Source of the DNA: DASZCR01 sp035942915
GTDB lineage: Bacteria; Acidobacteriota; Blastocatellia; Pyrinomonadales; Pyrinomonadaceae
Direction: 5' to 3'
DNA: 21,303 nt
Assembly: GCA_035942915.1 (NCBI GenBank)
Contig: DASZCR010000235.1
Location: forward strand, 1 to 21,303
A program made the position numbers and the translations under genes. Positions 14,566-21,303 of this stretch are shown piece after piece. The notes beneath the pieces are model-generated. The model was not told the origin of the DNA. It searched no databases and saw nothing but the letters and a program-made list of their open reading frames with translations. The stretch's first letter is position 1. The number at the start of each line of letters is the position of its first letter.

Positions 14566-14584
14566 GCAGAATCATCGATTCTGC
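14566..14584. repeat. Near-palindrome GCAGAATC-ATC-GATTCTGC
   Basis: This is a perfect 8-bp inverted repeat with a 3-base centre, the most symmetrical site in the region. The 19-base size and AT-containing arms fit a dimeric regulator operator better than a terminator, and no T-run follows on either strand. Confidence 0.55.
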
Positions 14585-14831
14585 CTCTAAACCGAGCAAT
14601 CTACCTGGGAATCGAGGGGCGCTACACTAACACTAATCTCGTTTTGAGGCAATTATTTATTTTCACTGTGAAGCGCGCTCCGCGCACCTCAGGCTATTGA
14701 TTCTTCAGGACGGCGAGAGTAGTATGCGCGCGTTGCTCAACAACAGCAGCGCGAGGCAGCGACCGACTCAACAGCCCTCACCCGGCGACTCACTTGAGAC
14801 CTCAAAGGCTGCCGCTTGAAACACCTCAGAT

Positions 14832-14938
14832 AATCGACAACCATCGTTCACCCGATGAGTCCGATAACCCCTGAAGAATCTTAGTCACGGACTCCCGTCG
14901 ATTCAGTCAAGGCCATCAAACCGGCGGCCTTATCGGAC
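14832..14938 (+). other. Foldable leader block with alternative pairings upstream of the patatin operon
   Basis: Exact complements nest as a possible three-way junction: AATCGAC (14832-14838) with GTCGATT (14897-14903), CATCG (14842-14846) with CGATG (14853-14857), and AGTCCG (14858-14863) with CGGACT (14888-14893). A hairpin AAGGCC/GGCCTT follows (14909-14914, 14926-14931). Alternatively GTCCGATAA (14859-14867) can pair over nine bases with TTATCGGAC (14930-14938), which would break both. This resembles a switching leader, but longer-range pairings of this size arise by chance fairly easily and the transcription start is unknown. Confidence 0.3.
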
Positions 14939-15046
14939 GCTGAGAGGTTGGTATCTTCAGCCTGCTCTTTCAAACACCGTTTCAATTTGGTATTAACTTG
15001 CGGGTCGCCGCCCAACAACTCATTCCAGCCAAAAAGGAGATTCGAC

Positions 15047-16210
15047 ATGTCAGTTTGGGGTGCTCTGGCCGAGCGTTACGAAACCCGGCCGGGTGAAGAA
15101 CCGCCGCCGCGCAAGCTGCTTGCGCTCGACGGCGGCGGGATTCGCGGAATCCTGACTCTGGAAATCCTGCACAGGATAGAGCAACTCGTGGCTGAGGCCA
15201 CAGGCAAGACGCGCCTCTGCGATTTCTTCGACTTTATCGGCGGGACGAGCACGGGCGCGATTATCGCCGCAGGGCTTGCGCGCGGGATGTCTGTCAGCGA
15301 TTTGCTCAGCTTCTACCAGCAGACAGGCCCGGCGATGTTCGACAAAGCTTTTATCCTCAACCGCCTCAAATATCTCTACAACTCGCAGCCTCTCGCCGAT
15401 GAGTTGAAGAAGACTTTCGGAGAACGGACGACGCTTCATCCGGACAGTCTCAAGTGCCTGCTGCTCGTCGTCGCACGCAACGTGACGACCGACTCGCCCT
15501 GGCCTATCAGCAGCAATCCGCTGGCGAAATACAACGACACCGCGCGTGCGGACTGTAACCTCAACATTCCGCTCTGGCAGATTGTGCGCGCCTCGACGGC
15601 CGCCCCCGTCTTCTTCGCCCCCGAAGTGCTTCAGTGGGACGCAAACGACCCTTCCAAGACTTTCAAATTCGTCGATGGCGGATTGACGCCTTACAACAAC
15701 CCAGCCTTCCTGCTCTCACGCATGGCGACGCAAGCGCCTTACAGACTGAACTGGAAGACGGGCGAGAGAAACCTCCTGCTCATCTCGGTCGGGACAGGCG
15801 CAGCACCCTATCTCGACTCGAACGTTCACACGCAGGACAACATCGCGCAGAATCTCGCTAACATTCCCTCTGCCCTGATGTACGGCGCGCAGGTTGACCA
15901 GGACATCAACTGCCGCACGGTCGGGCGCTGCGTCTACGGCGAACCAATCGACGCCGAGCTGGGAGACTTGATTCCGCGCGATGAGAGAGGCGACGTGATA
16001 CCGCTTTCGCAAGACCGCGGACGCGCGTTTCTCTACGCGCGTTACAACGCAGACCTGAGCAGCCGTTGGCTTAACAAGATGGGACTCGGAGACATCGACC
16101 CCAGTAAAGTCAGCAAGCTCGATTCGGTCGAGCACATCGCAGACCTGCGCCGCATCGGGCGCAGGGTGGCCGAAGAAGTGAAGCTTGAGCACTTCGGTTC
16201 GTTCGTCTGA
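15047..16210 (+). CDS. Patatin-like phospholipase, probable membrane-attacking effector
   Basis: This encodes 387 residues. ATG 15047 has AAGGAGA six bases upstream; an ORF extension to 14948 has no ribosome site. The patatin hallmarks are all present: the oxyanion loop DGGGIRG (28-34), the nucleophile elbow GTSTG with Ser68, and the catalytic Asp in VDGGLTPYNNPA (Asp210). Patatins hydrolyse acyl chains of phospholipids. There is no signal peptide, so it acts in the cytoplasm, probably on the inner membrane. The last 170 residues after the catalytic domain are less typical. The gene is followed after only 14 bases by the ASK-like sensor gene. Patatins are established effectors of cyclic-nucleotide defence systems (CapV type); here no cyclase is present, so control by the neighbour is inferred. 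Confidence 0.92.
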   Translation: MSVWGALAERYETRPGEEPPPRKLLALDGGGIRGILTLEILHRIEQLVAEATGKTRLCDFFDFIGGTSTGAIIAAGLARGMSVSDLLSFYQQTGPAMFDKAFILNRLKYLYNSQPLADELKKTFGERTTLHPDSLKCLLLVVARNVTTDSPWPISSNPLAKYNDTARADCNLNIPLWQIVRASTAAPVFFAPEVLQWDANDPSKTFKFVDGGLTPYNNPAFLLSRMATQAPYRLNWKTGERNLLLISVGTGAAPYLDSNVHTQDNIAQNLANIPSALMYGAQVDQDINCRTVGRCVYGEPIDAELGDLIPRDERGDVIPLSQDRGRAFLYARYNADLSSRWLNKMGLGDIDPSKVSKLDSVEHIADLRRIGRRVAEEVKLEHFGSFV

Positions 16211-16224
16211 AAGTGAGGTGAATG

Positions 16225-18216
16225 ATGCCTTCCGCTTTTATCATTCGTCCGTTCGGAACAAAGAAAGGGATTGACTTCGAACGCGTCGAGCGCGAGCTTA
16301 TCGACCCGGCGCTCAGCGGCTTCCAATTCGCCGGACGGACGACGGGCGACACGCTCAGGCAAGGAAACATACGGACAGAGATGTTTCAGCGTCTCCTGAC
16401 GGCCGACCTCGTCGTCGTTGACATCTCTATCGGCAACGCCAACGTCTTCTACGAACTCGGCATCCGCCACGCCCTGCGCAACAAGCGGACGTTCCTCATT
16501 CGTGGGTCAAGCGCCGAGCTTCCGGCCGACGAGGTGCCCTTCGACCTCAAGACAGACCGTTATCTTTCATACGACGCGTCGAACCCTCAGAGCGCACTCG
16601 CGCGCCTCACCGAAGGCTTGCGTCAGACCTTGCTCTCGGAAGACAAGGACAGCCCCGTCTTTCAACTGCTGCCGGAGTTGATTGAACAGGACAAGTCGCA
16701 CTTTCTGGTTGTGCCGGAAGATTTTCAGGAGGAGGTCGAGCGCGCGGCCGCGCAGGAGAAACCTCGTTATCAATGGGGCGATTTGAAGCTGTTGCAGACG
16801 GAGTTGCAGGGGTTTCAGTGGGAGATTGAAGGGCTCCGAGTGGTCGGCCGCGCGCAGTTGCGCAAGAAGGCTTACGAGTACGCGCGTGATACTTGGGAGG
16901 CCATCCGCCACAACGACCCGGACGACAAGGAAGCCAACACCTGGCTCGGCACAATCTACGAGGAGCTTGGCGACCTGACCGAGTCGAGCATGGCCGTCCA
17001 ACGCGTCCTCGCGCACGAGGACACGACGCAGGAGGAACGCGCCGAGGCGTATGCTCTCATCGGTCGCAACCTGAAGGAGAGATGGAAAGATGCTTGGATG
17101 AATCTGCGCGTCGAGCAGCGACAGACGGCGGCGCTCCGTTCACCCTTCCTCAGGCAATCATACGAAGCCTACAAGCAGGGTTTTATCGAAGACCTCAACC
17201 ACTATTACTCCGGCATCAACGCGCTCGGACTCCTCACGACTATCAAGGAGTTGGCCGCCGCCCTGCCCGACGTATGGAGCGAGGGTTTTGAAGATGAGAG
17301 CGACGCAGAGCGTGAACTCAAGAAAGTGTGTGACGAGTGGTCGAGACTCTCCAACAGCGTCACGATGTCTCTGGAAGCGGCGAAGATGCGCGTCGCGCGA
17401 GCAGGCAAGTCGGACATGTGGTTTAGCATCACGCTCGCAGACCTCGCTTGCCTGACCTCCAAGCGTCCCGCTTACGTCGCTGATAAGTATCGCAGGGCGC
17501 TCGCCGGAGCACAGGATTTCGAGATTGATGCCGTGCGGACGCAGCTCTATATCTACGAACAACTCGCCGTCCTCAGCGACAACGTCACGGCGTCTCTCCA
17601 GACACTTCCCTCCCCTGATGTTTCCGAAGCGAAACCGCCGCACGTGCTGCTCTTCGCCGGGCACATGATTGATTCGCCAGCGCGCGAGAAGCCGCGCTTC
17701 CCGGCCGACAAAGAAGCGACGGCGCGATACGCGATTAGAGAGATAGTCGAGCAAGAGTTGGAGCGCACCGACGGCGGAGTGATAGGTCTTGCGGGCGGCG
17801 CATCGGGCGGCGACATTATCTTCCACGAGGTCTGTGCCGAATTCAAAATCCCCACTTTCCTCTACCTCGCACTGCCGAGAGAGGAATACGTCAAAGAGTC
17901 CGTAGGAAACGCCGGGTCGCAATGGGTCGAGCGCTTCGACGCGTTATACGAACGGTTGCCACGCCGCCAGCTCGCCAAGTCGAAAGAGCTTCCCCGTTGG
18001 CTGCAAAACAAGCCCAATTACAACCTCTGGCAACGCAACAACCTCTGGATGCTCTACAACGCGCTGGCACGCGGCAGCCGCTACGTGACGCTCATCGCGC
18101 TGTGGGACGGTCGCGCTGGCGACGGTCTCGGCGGGACGGAGGATATGGTCAACAGGGCTAACGAGCGCGGCGCGAAGACGGTTATTCTCAAGACGAAGGA
18201 GCTCTTCGGTCTCTAA
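16225..18216 (+). CDS. ASK-like sensor: deoxyribosyltransferase/TIR-like + TRAF-binding (DUF4071) + SLOG-like domains
   Basis: This encodes 663 residues. ATG 16225 lies at better spacing from GAGGTG than the ATG three bases earlier. Residues 1-95 form a Rossmann-like domain (FIIRPFGTK, ADLVVVDIS, NANVFYELGIRHAL) of the nucleoside deoxyribosyltransferase/TIR-like type, with Glu77 as the likely catalytic residue. Residues about 180-450 are TPR-like helices matching the MAP3K TRAF-binding family (DUF4071), with the signature SPFLRQSYEAYKQGF and HYYSGINALGLL. Residues about 472-660 look like a SLOG nucleotide-binding domain (HVLLFAGHMID, then GLAGGASGGD at 521-530). Animal ASK kinases carry the TRAF-binding region. 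I infer that the N-domain acts on a nucleotide and that the SLOG domain binds one, together controlling the patatin. No transmembrane segment is seen. Confidence 0.85.
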   Translation: MPSAFIIRPFGTKKGIDFERVERELIDPALSGFQFAGRTTGDTLRQGNIRTEMFQRLLTADLVVVDISIGNANVFYELGIRHALRNKRTFLIRGSSAELPADEVPFDLKTDRYLSYDASNPQSALARLTEGLRQTLLSEDKDSPVFQLLPELIEQDKSHFLVVPEDFQEEVERAAAQEKPRYQWGDLKLLQTELQGFQWEIEGLRVVGRAQLRKKAYEYARDTWEAIRHNDPDDKEANTWLGTIYEELGDLTESSMAVQRVLAHEDTTQEERAEAYALIGRNLKERWKDAWMNLRVEQRQTAALRSPFLRQSYEAYKQGFIEDLNHYYSGINALGLLTTIKELAAALPDVWSEGFEDESDAERELKKVCDEWSRLSNSVTMSLEAAKMRVARAGKSDMWFSITLADLACLTSKRPAYVADKYRRALAGAQDFEIDAVRTQLYIYEQLAVLSDNVTASLQTLPSPDVSEAKPPHVLLFAGHMIDSPAREKPRFPADKEATARYAIREIVEQELERTDGGVIGLAGGASGGDIIFHEVCAEFKIPTFLYLALPREEYVKESVGNAGSQWVERFDALYERLPRRQLAKSKELPRWLQNKPNYNLWQRNNLWMLYNALARGSRYVTLIALWDGRAGDGLGGTEDMVNRANERGAKTVILKTKELFGL

Positions 18217-18307
18217 AACACGCGGGAGCGACTTCCCTGCTCTCTTCCTGCAACTACGGGCGAGCGCACGAACGCTGTTCCGCACCAAACGTCTCCATGT
18301 CGGCCAA
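18217..18307. other. Convergent intergenic gap
   Basis: These 91 bases separate the ends of the plus-strand defence operon and the minus-strand partition operon. Only weak 4-base inverted repeats are seen, and no clear intrinsic terminator on either strand. Confidence 0.6.
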
Positions 18308-19387
18308 TCATGCTCTGGTTATTTTCTCGTGGCGGCACTTGGAGACGCCGCCCTCGAACCCCTTCGGATACCACCAATTTGTACCGCCGCAATCCGGACA
18401 GGTTTTAATCTGGTCGGGCGTCAGCCCTGACTCTTGGGTCTCGGCCTGCGTCGCGGGCGTGGACATCTCGCCCTTGCCCTTCTCGCGTTTGAAGAGGCGT
18501 CGGCGGAGATGTTCGGCGAGGAAGGCGGGCGCTGAGGAGACGCTCGTGCGCGCGGCGGCGATGCGGAATTCCAACGCCAAGACCTCCGCAACCTCTGCCC
18601 AACGTGCTCTTTCGGCCGGCGAACTGTCCTTGCCCGTCACTTCCCTCGTCGCCTCTTTGAGCCGCGCAATCAGGTCGGCGTAAGCCTCATCATCATCATT
18701 CTCAGTATTTGTCTTAAAAGAAGTCTTGGGATTCCCGGAACTTGTTGTGTCTAAAGGGTTTAAGGTGGTACTAGTGGTACTAGTTTCTAGTACCACTAGT
18801 GGTACTAGTTTCTGGGAGGTGTCAGTACCACTAGTACCACTAGTGGTACTAGTACCACTAGTACCAGTCTCTTCGGGTAAAAATACTGTATAGACGTTGC
18901 CGTCGTGTGTGCCCGTCTTGCGCTCCATCTTGACGAGACCGATATCGCAGAGTCGTCGGACATTAGCCCGAAGGGTAATCTCGGAACCGATGTCTGCGCC
19001 GTCCATCAGTTCGCGGTTCGTGATTCTCGCAGAGCGTGTGGGGACAATCGCCCCGCGTGTGCGAGAGTAGAGATAATCGTAGAGCTGCTTACCCTTGCCT
19101 GTGAAAGCGCCTCCGGGAACGGCGACGCGGCCGACCGAATTGGCGACCTTCATGAAATCGCGGCTCGGTGCGGCGGGTAATTCAGGGGTGGTACTAGTGG
19201 TACTAGTGGTACTAGTACCACCCTGAGATGTCGTCTCATTGGACGGTGTGGCGGCGGCAGCTTGCCTGAAAATCTCCATCACGGGATGGTCTGAGGCGAG
19301 TTGGCGCGCTTCCGGGGGCGCGAGAGGTTTGGCCGGCTCGCGCAGTTCCAGCTTGGGCTTGCGTTGTCTGGGCTTTGTTTCGGTCAT
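18308..19387 (-). CDS. Winged-helix / zinc-ribbon protein of a plasmid-like partition or replication operon
   Basis: This encodes 359 residues. ATG 19387 overlaps the ParA stop (ATGA). Residues about 75-170 contain a winged-helix domain (KQLYDYLYSRTRGAIVPT, TNRELMDGADIGSEITLRAN, VRRLCDIGLVKMERK). Low-complexity Thr/Ser/Gly linkers flank it at about 56-69 and 174-210. An acidic stretch and a helical segment at about 235-300 follow, and the C-terminus has a zinc-ribbon-like Cys330-x2-Cys333 with Cys351-x-His353. Similar winged-helix proteins act as plasmid replication initiators or partition partners. The linkers are encoded by repeated ACTAGT units that may themselves be the binding site. There is no ParB gene in the operon, so this protein may take its place; that is inference. 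Confidence 0.7.
   Translation of the reverse strand: MTETKPRQRKPKLELREPAKPLAPPEARQLASDHPVMEIFRQAAAATPSNETTSQGGTSTTSTTSTTPELPAAPSRDFMKVANSVGRVAVPGGAFTGKGKQLYDYLYSRTRGAIVPTRSARITNRELMDGADIGSEITLRANVRRLCDIGLVKMERKTGTHDGNVYTVFLPEETGTSGTSTTSGTSGTDTSQKLVPLVVLETSTTSTTLNPLDTTSSGNPKTSFKTNTENDDDEAYADLIARLKEATREVTGKDSSPAERARWAEVAEVLALEFRIAAARTSVSSAPAFLAEHLRRRLFKREKGKGEMSTPATQAETQESGLTPDQIKTCPDCGGTNWWYPKGFEGGVSKCRHEKITRA
18765..18867. repeat. ACTAGT repeat block 1 (eight copies, both orientations)
   Basis: Eight ACTAGT hexamers start at 18770, 18779, 18795, 18804, 18830, 18839, 18848 and 18857, mostly spaced exactly nine bases as GGTACTAGT or its complement ACTAGTACC. Head-to-head units create the 12-bp palindrome GGTACTAGTACC. 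The block lies inside the winged-helix gene and in either orientation reads in frame as Gly-Thr-Ser or Thr-Ser-Thr. By form it resembles iterons or a centromere-like site. Confidence 0.85.
19186..19223. repeat. ACTAGT repeat block 2 (three copies with 13-bp inverted ends)
   Basis: Three ACTAGT hexamers at 19193, 19202 and 19211 are enclosed by perfect 13-bp inverted arms, GGGTGGTACTAGT (19186-19198) and ACTAGTACCACCC (19211-19223). It lies in the coding sequence for the N-terminal Thr/Ser linker of the same gene, about 320 bases from block 1. Confidence 0.85.
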
Positions 19388-20187
19388 TGTTTATGCGCCA
19401 CGCGCAGGTGCGGCGCTTTGGCTGCCGCGCCGATGCGTTCGAGAATCTCGTCTGTCAGTTCGGCGTACTGCTGTGCGCCGCGTGTGTTGGGGGCATAGAT
19501 TTGGATGGGCTGGTGGACAAAGGGCGACTCTTCGAGTTTGGCCTGCGCGTGGATGACCGTGTTGAAGAGCCAATCGCTCGATTTTTCCTTCAGTTCGAGA
19601 AGGGAACTGCCGGAGACGTTCATGCGCTTATCGAACATCGTGCAGACCGTCCCCAGCACTTTCAGGTTTTCGTTCAGGCTGCGCGCGCCGTTGATGGCAT
19701 CGAGCAGGTCGTCGAAGCCGTAAAGCGCGAAAGGGGCAGCTTTGACAGGGATGATGACGTAATCGGCCGCCGTCAGCGTGGCCGTCAGTAAGAGGCCGAG
19801 GTTGGGCGGCGTGTCGATGATGGCGAAGCGATAGCGGTCTGCCACCTGTTTGAGGGCACTCCGCAGCTTGGTGATGGCGAGCGGGCTTTCGCGCTCGAAC
19901 TTCGCCAGATTGATGGTCGAGGCCACCATATCGAGGCGCGGGATGGCCGTCGTCATGCCCTTCTCGACGAGCGAGGCGGCGGGCTCGCTCCCGCCTCCGA
20001 GCAGCACGTCTGAAAGGGTCGAAGTGACCTGTTCGGGGCTGAAGAAAATCTGCGTGGCATTGCCCTGCGGGTCTGCGTCGATGAGCAGCGTTTCATACTC
20101 GCGTATCGCCAACTCGGTGGCGACAGTGGCGGCCGTAGTGGATTTGCCGACTCCACCCTTCTGATTAGCGACGGCGATAGTAATCAT
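19384..20187 (-). CDS. parA: ParA-family partition ATPase
   Basis: This encodes 267 residues from ATG 20187 (MITIAVANQKGG); GGAGG lies a few bases upstream and the start overlaps the preceding stop as ATGA. It has the deviant Walker A KGGVGKST (10-17), the A' motif DADPQGNAT (37-45), and Walker B AIIDTPPNLG (about 122-131). The length and motif order fit ParA/Soj proteins that lack an N-terminal HTH. ParA ATPases move plasmids or chromosome origins over the nucleoid in response to a DNA-bound partner. No ParB gene follows; instead the next gene, overlapping by four bases, is a winged-helix protein with repeats inside it. Confidence 0.92.
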   Translation of the reverse strand: MITIAVANQKGGVGKSTTAATVATELAIREYETLLIDADPQGNATQIFFSPEQVTSTLSDVLLGGGSEPAASLVEKGMTTAIPRLDMVASTINLAKFERESPLAITKLRSALKQVADRYRFAIIDTPPNLGLLLTATLTAADYVIIPVKAAPFALYGFDDLLDAINGARSLNENLKVLGTVCTMFDKRMNVSGSSLLELKEKSSDWLFNTVIHAQAKLEESPFVHQPIQIYAPNTRGAQQYAELTDEILERIGAAAKAPHLRVAHKQ

Positions 20188-20375
20188 GCGGCCTCCGCCC
20201 TCGGAACGACGAGCGACAGCACCTCGCTTTTGCTCACCAGTTTCTTGCGCTCGTCGAGCGGGTCTGGGTAAATCCTGAGCGCCCCGCTTTTGAGCAGCTT
20301 TGCCATTTTGATGGGACTGACGCCGAGCAATTTTCGCGCGTCTGTGGCCGTAATCAGGTCTTTCGGTGTCTCCAT
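20184..20375 (-). CDS. Excisionase/MerR-like small HTH protein
   Basis: This encodes 63 residues from ATG 20375; a TTG three codons earlier could also serve. The sequence LITATDARKLLGVSPIKMAK followed by SGALRIYPDPLDERKKLVSK is the helix-turn-helix and wing of excisionase-type DNA-binding proteins. It is the first gene of a three-gene operon and its stop overlaps the ParA start. It may be an autoregulator of the operon, a partition cofactor, or a directionality factor for the adjacent recombinase; the sequence does not decide. Confidence 0.75.
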   Translation of the reverse strand: METPKDLITATDARKLLGVSPIKMAKLLKSGALRIYPDPLDERKKLVSKSEVLSLVVPRAEAA

Positions 20376-20382
20376 GCGCGGC

Positions 20383-20411
20383 AAGATACATTAACCTTCA
20401 CTTGCTTTCAA
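20383..20411 (-). promoter_or_regulatory. Possible sigma-70 promoter of the HTH-parA operon
   Basis: On the minus strand TTGAAA (20406-20411) and TATCTT (20383-20388) are separated by 17 bases in an AT-rich stretch. The start point would fall at about the ATG at 20375, so the mRNA would be nearly leaderless. Half-sites TTAACC (20391-20396) and GGTTAA (20435-20440) flank the -35 and might be an operator. The match is moderate. Confidence 0.3.
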
Positions 20412-20586
20412 GATAATTCCATTTAGATTCGTTTGGTTAACGGGATGTTTCACAGGCGAAGGGGGATTTATATTACGGCCACTCCGATAGGTCAAAACGG
20501 GCGCGAAGCGGCGTCTGGTTCCACTACCCGGAGAGAAATGGAATCTAATCGACGTGGTTCGATTTTCCGTGTTAGAGTGGCGAGCC

Positions 20587-21303
20587 GTGAATCAGGAAGC
20601 TTCTCAAGCACTGGCAAGCGCGAACGCAGAGGTCGCCCTGCGCACGGCCATCGAGTTCTGGGCGGACAATTCGACGCGCCCCGAAACCTTTGAACGAAGC
20701 GCGAAACTGCGCGATAAAACGCAGGTCGTGAGAGGATTTTTCGCCTTCACACGAAAACACCCGGCCGAAGTGACGCCCGAAGATGTGCAACGCTGGCGCG
20801 TGCATCTTGAATCGCGCGGGCAGCAACCGGCGACCGTCTACGCGAGAGTCTCGCGTGTTTCGGCCTTTTTCAAGTGGCTGATGGCAGACCCCGTCCTCGG
20901 TCAGCACATCCGCTCAAACCCAGCCGCACAGGCCAGACCCAGCCACCCACGCCCCTATCAGTCCGAGTCGGTCAAGGCGCTGACGGATGAGGAGATGAAC
21001 TTGCTGCTCGACGTAGTGCGAGCGCGCGCCGCATCCGGTTCGGTCGTCGCCAGACGGGACTACGCGCTGCTGCTGCTTTTTTTCCTGACCGGGCTTAGGC
21101 GCAATGAAGTGATTTCGCTGAGAGGCAAAGACCTCGAACGGAAGGAGGGGCGGCTCGTCATCAAGTACCGGCGCAAGGGCGGAAAGTTTGTCGGCAGGGA
21201 AGTGAGCGACGATTCTGTCTACGAGGCCTTGACGGAGTATCTGTCTGCGTCGGGGCGCGGCGACGTGCTCGGCACGGAGCGGCCTCTGTGGACGCGGCAC
21301 GAC
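20587..21303 (+). CDS. Tyrosine recombinase/integrase (partial, C-terminus beyond right edge)
   Basis: The frame is open from upstream to the window end; GTG 20587 gives 239 visible residues, with GTG 20569 and 20554 as alternatives and no strong ribosome site for any. Residues about 15-110 form the SAM-like core-binding domain (VRGFFAFTRKHPAEVTPEDV, ARVSRVSAFFKWL). From about 130 the catalytic domain begins, with box I around TGLRRNEVISLRGKDL, where Arg171 is the first catalytic residue, and the beta-hairpin Lys region YRRKGGK. The HxxR and Tyr parts are off the edge. It is transcribed divergently from the HTH-ParA operon. It may integrate an element or resolve plasmid multimers in XerD fashion. 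Confidence 0.88.
   Translation, partial: MNQEASQALASANAEVALRTAIEFWADNSTRPETFERSAKLRDKTQVVRGFFAFTRKHPAEVTPEDVQRWRVHLESRGQQPATVYARVSRVSAFFKWLMADPVLGQHIRSNPAAQARPSHPRPYQSESVKALTDEEMNLLLDVVRARAASGSVVARRDYALLLLFFLTGLRRNEVISLRGKDLERKEGRLVIKYRRKGGKFVGREVSDDSVYEALTEYLSASGRGDVLGTERPLWTRHD

Larger units (their letters stand above)
14242..15046. other. 805-base non-coding region between divergent genes
   Basis: No convincing gene is seen. ORFs here lack ribosome sites and recognisable sequence. The region must hold promoters for the activator gene (minus) and the patatin operon (plus). It contains several perfect inverted repeats, an 11-base-period direct repeat, an AT-rich stretch at 14641-14664 next to the palindrome TTCACTGTGAA (14662-14672), and a foldable block at 14832-14938; the main ones are listed separately. 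No clear sigma-54 consensus is present upstream of the patatin gene. Confidence 0.7.

Noticed and set aside
14948..15046. Upstream extension of the patatin gene by 33 codons
   Set aside because: No ribosome site precedes 14948, the extra residues are unlike patatin N-termini, and AAGGAGA sits six bases before ATG 15047.
14242..15046. Sigma-54 promoter for the patatin operon
   Set aside because: No GG-N10-GC arrangement with acceptable flanking bases was found on the plus strand; the nearest, around 14948, has the wrong second element.
18217..18307. Bidirectional intrinsic terminator between the convergent operons
   Set aside because: Only 4-base stems such as AGCG/CGCT are present and no T-run follows on either strand.
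18765..19223. CRISPR array
   Set aside because: The repeat unit is only nine bases, lies back to back without spacers, and sits within a coding frame.
20188..20391. N-terminal extension of ParA by 68 residues
   Set aside because: It overlaps the HTH gene in another frame, is Arg-rich and lacks a motif; the true start is MITIAVANQKGG with a GGAGG site and ATGA overlap.
20433..20693. An 86-codon plus-strand frame before the recombinase
   Set aside because: It overlaps the recombinase N-terminus in a different frame, is Arg/Ser-rich and has no similarity to known proteins that I can see.
1..21303. tRNA or rRNA genes
   Set aside because: No cloverleaf-like GTTCRA arm with matching acceptor stem and no ribosomal RNA sequence was recognised by eye; a covariance search was not possible.

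Overview
The window is high-GC bacterial DNA with densely packed genes. The organism is probably a Gram-negative such as an acidobacterium or a myxobacterium; this rests on gene content and style only and is not firm. It has three parts.

Part 1 (about 1-14,240, all on the minus strand) is a contractile-injection-system or phage-tail-like cluster. In transcription order it holds a sigma-54 activator with a degenerate receiver domain, an intrinsic terminator, a sigma-54-like promoter, a small winged-helix protein, a tail-completion-like protein, the sheath, the tube, a chaperone-like protein, a Pro/Arg-rich disordered protein, a baseplate-hub adaptor, and a small helical protein. These are followed by a 1608-residue protein that starts with a second copy of the hub-adaptor domain and ends in an HEIGH metalloprotease, then a HEAT-like protein, and the start of a GpD/VgrG-like spike that runs off the left edge. 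No capsid, terminase or portal genes are visible, so this is an injection machine rather than a full prophage. The giant protein looks like a cargo effector built into the baseplate.

Part 2 (14,242-18,216) begins with about 800 non-coding bases unusually rich in perfect inverted repeats. A two-gene plus-strand operon follows: a patatin-like phospholipase, then a protein with a nucleoside-deoxyribosyltransferase/TIR-like domain, the TRAF-binding (DUF4071) region known from animal ASK kinases, and a SLOG-like Rossmann domain. This looks like a nucleotide-signal-controlled membrane-attacking defence system and is the strongest candidate for an undescribed system here.

Part 3 (18,308-21,303) is a plasmid- or integrative-element-like module. 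Three minus-strand genes overlap by four bases each: an excisionase-like HTH protein, a ParA ATPase, and a winged-helix/zinc-ribbon protein. The last gene carries eleven copies of ACTAGT, mostly at 9-bp spacing and in both orientations, embedded in its coding sequence. A divergent tyrosine recombinase runs off the right edge. The defence operon therefore sits between an injection system and a mobile module, a typical accessory-island setting.
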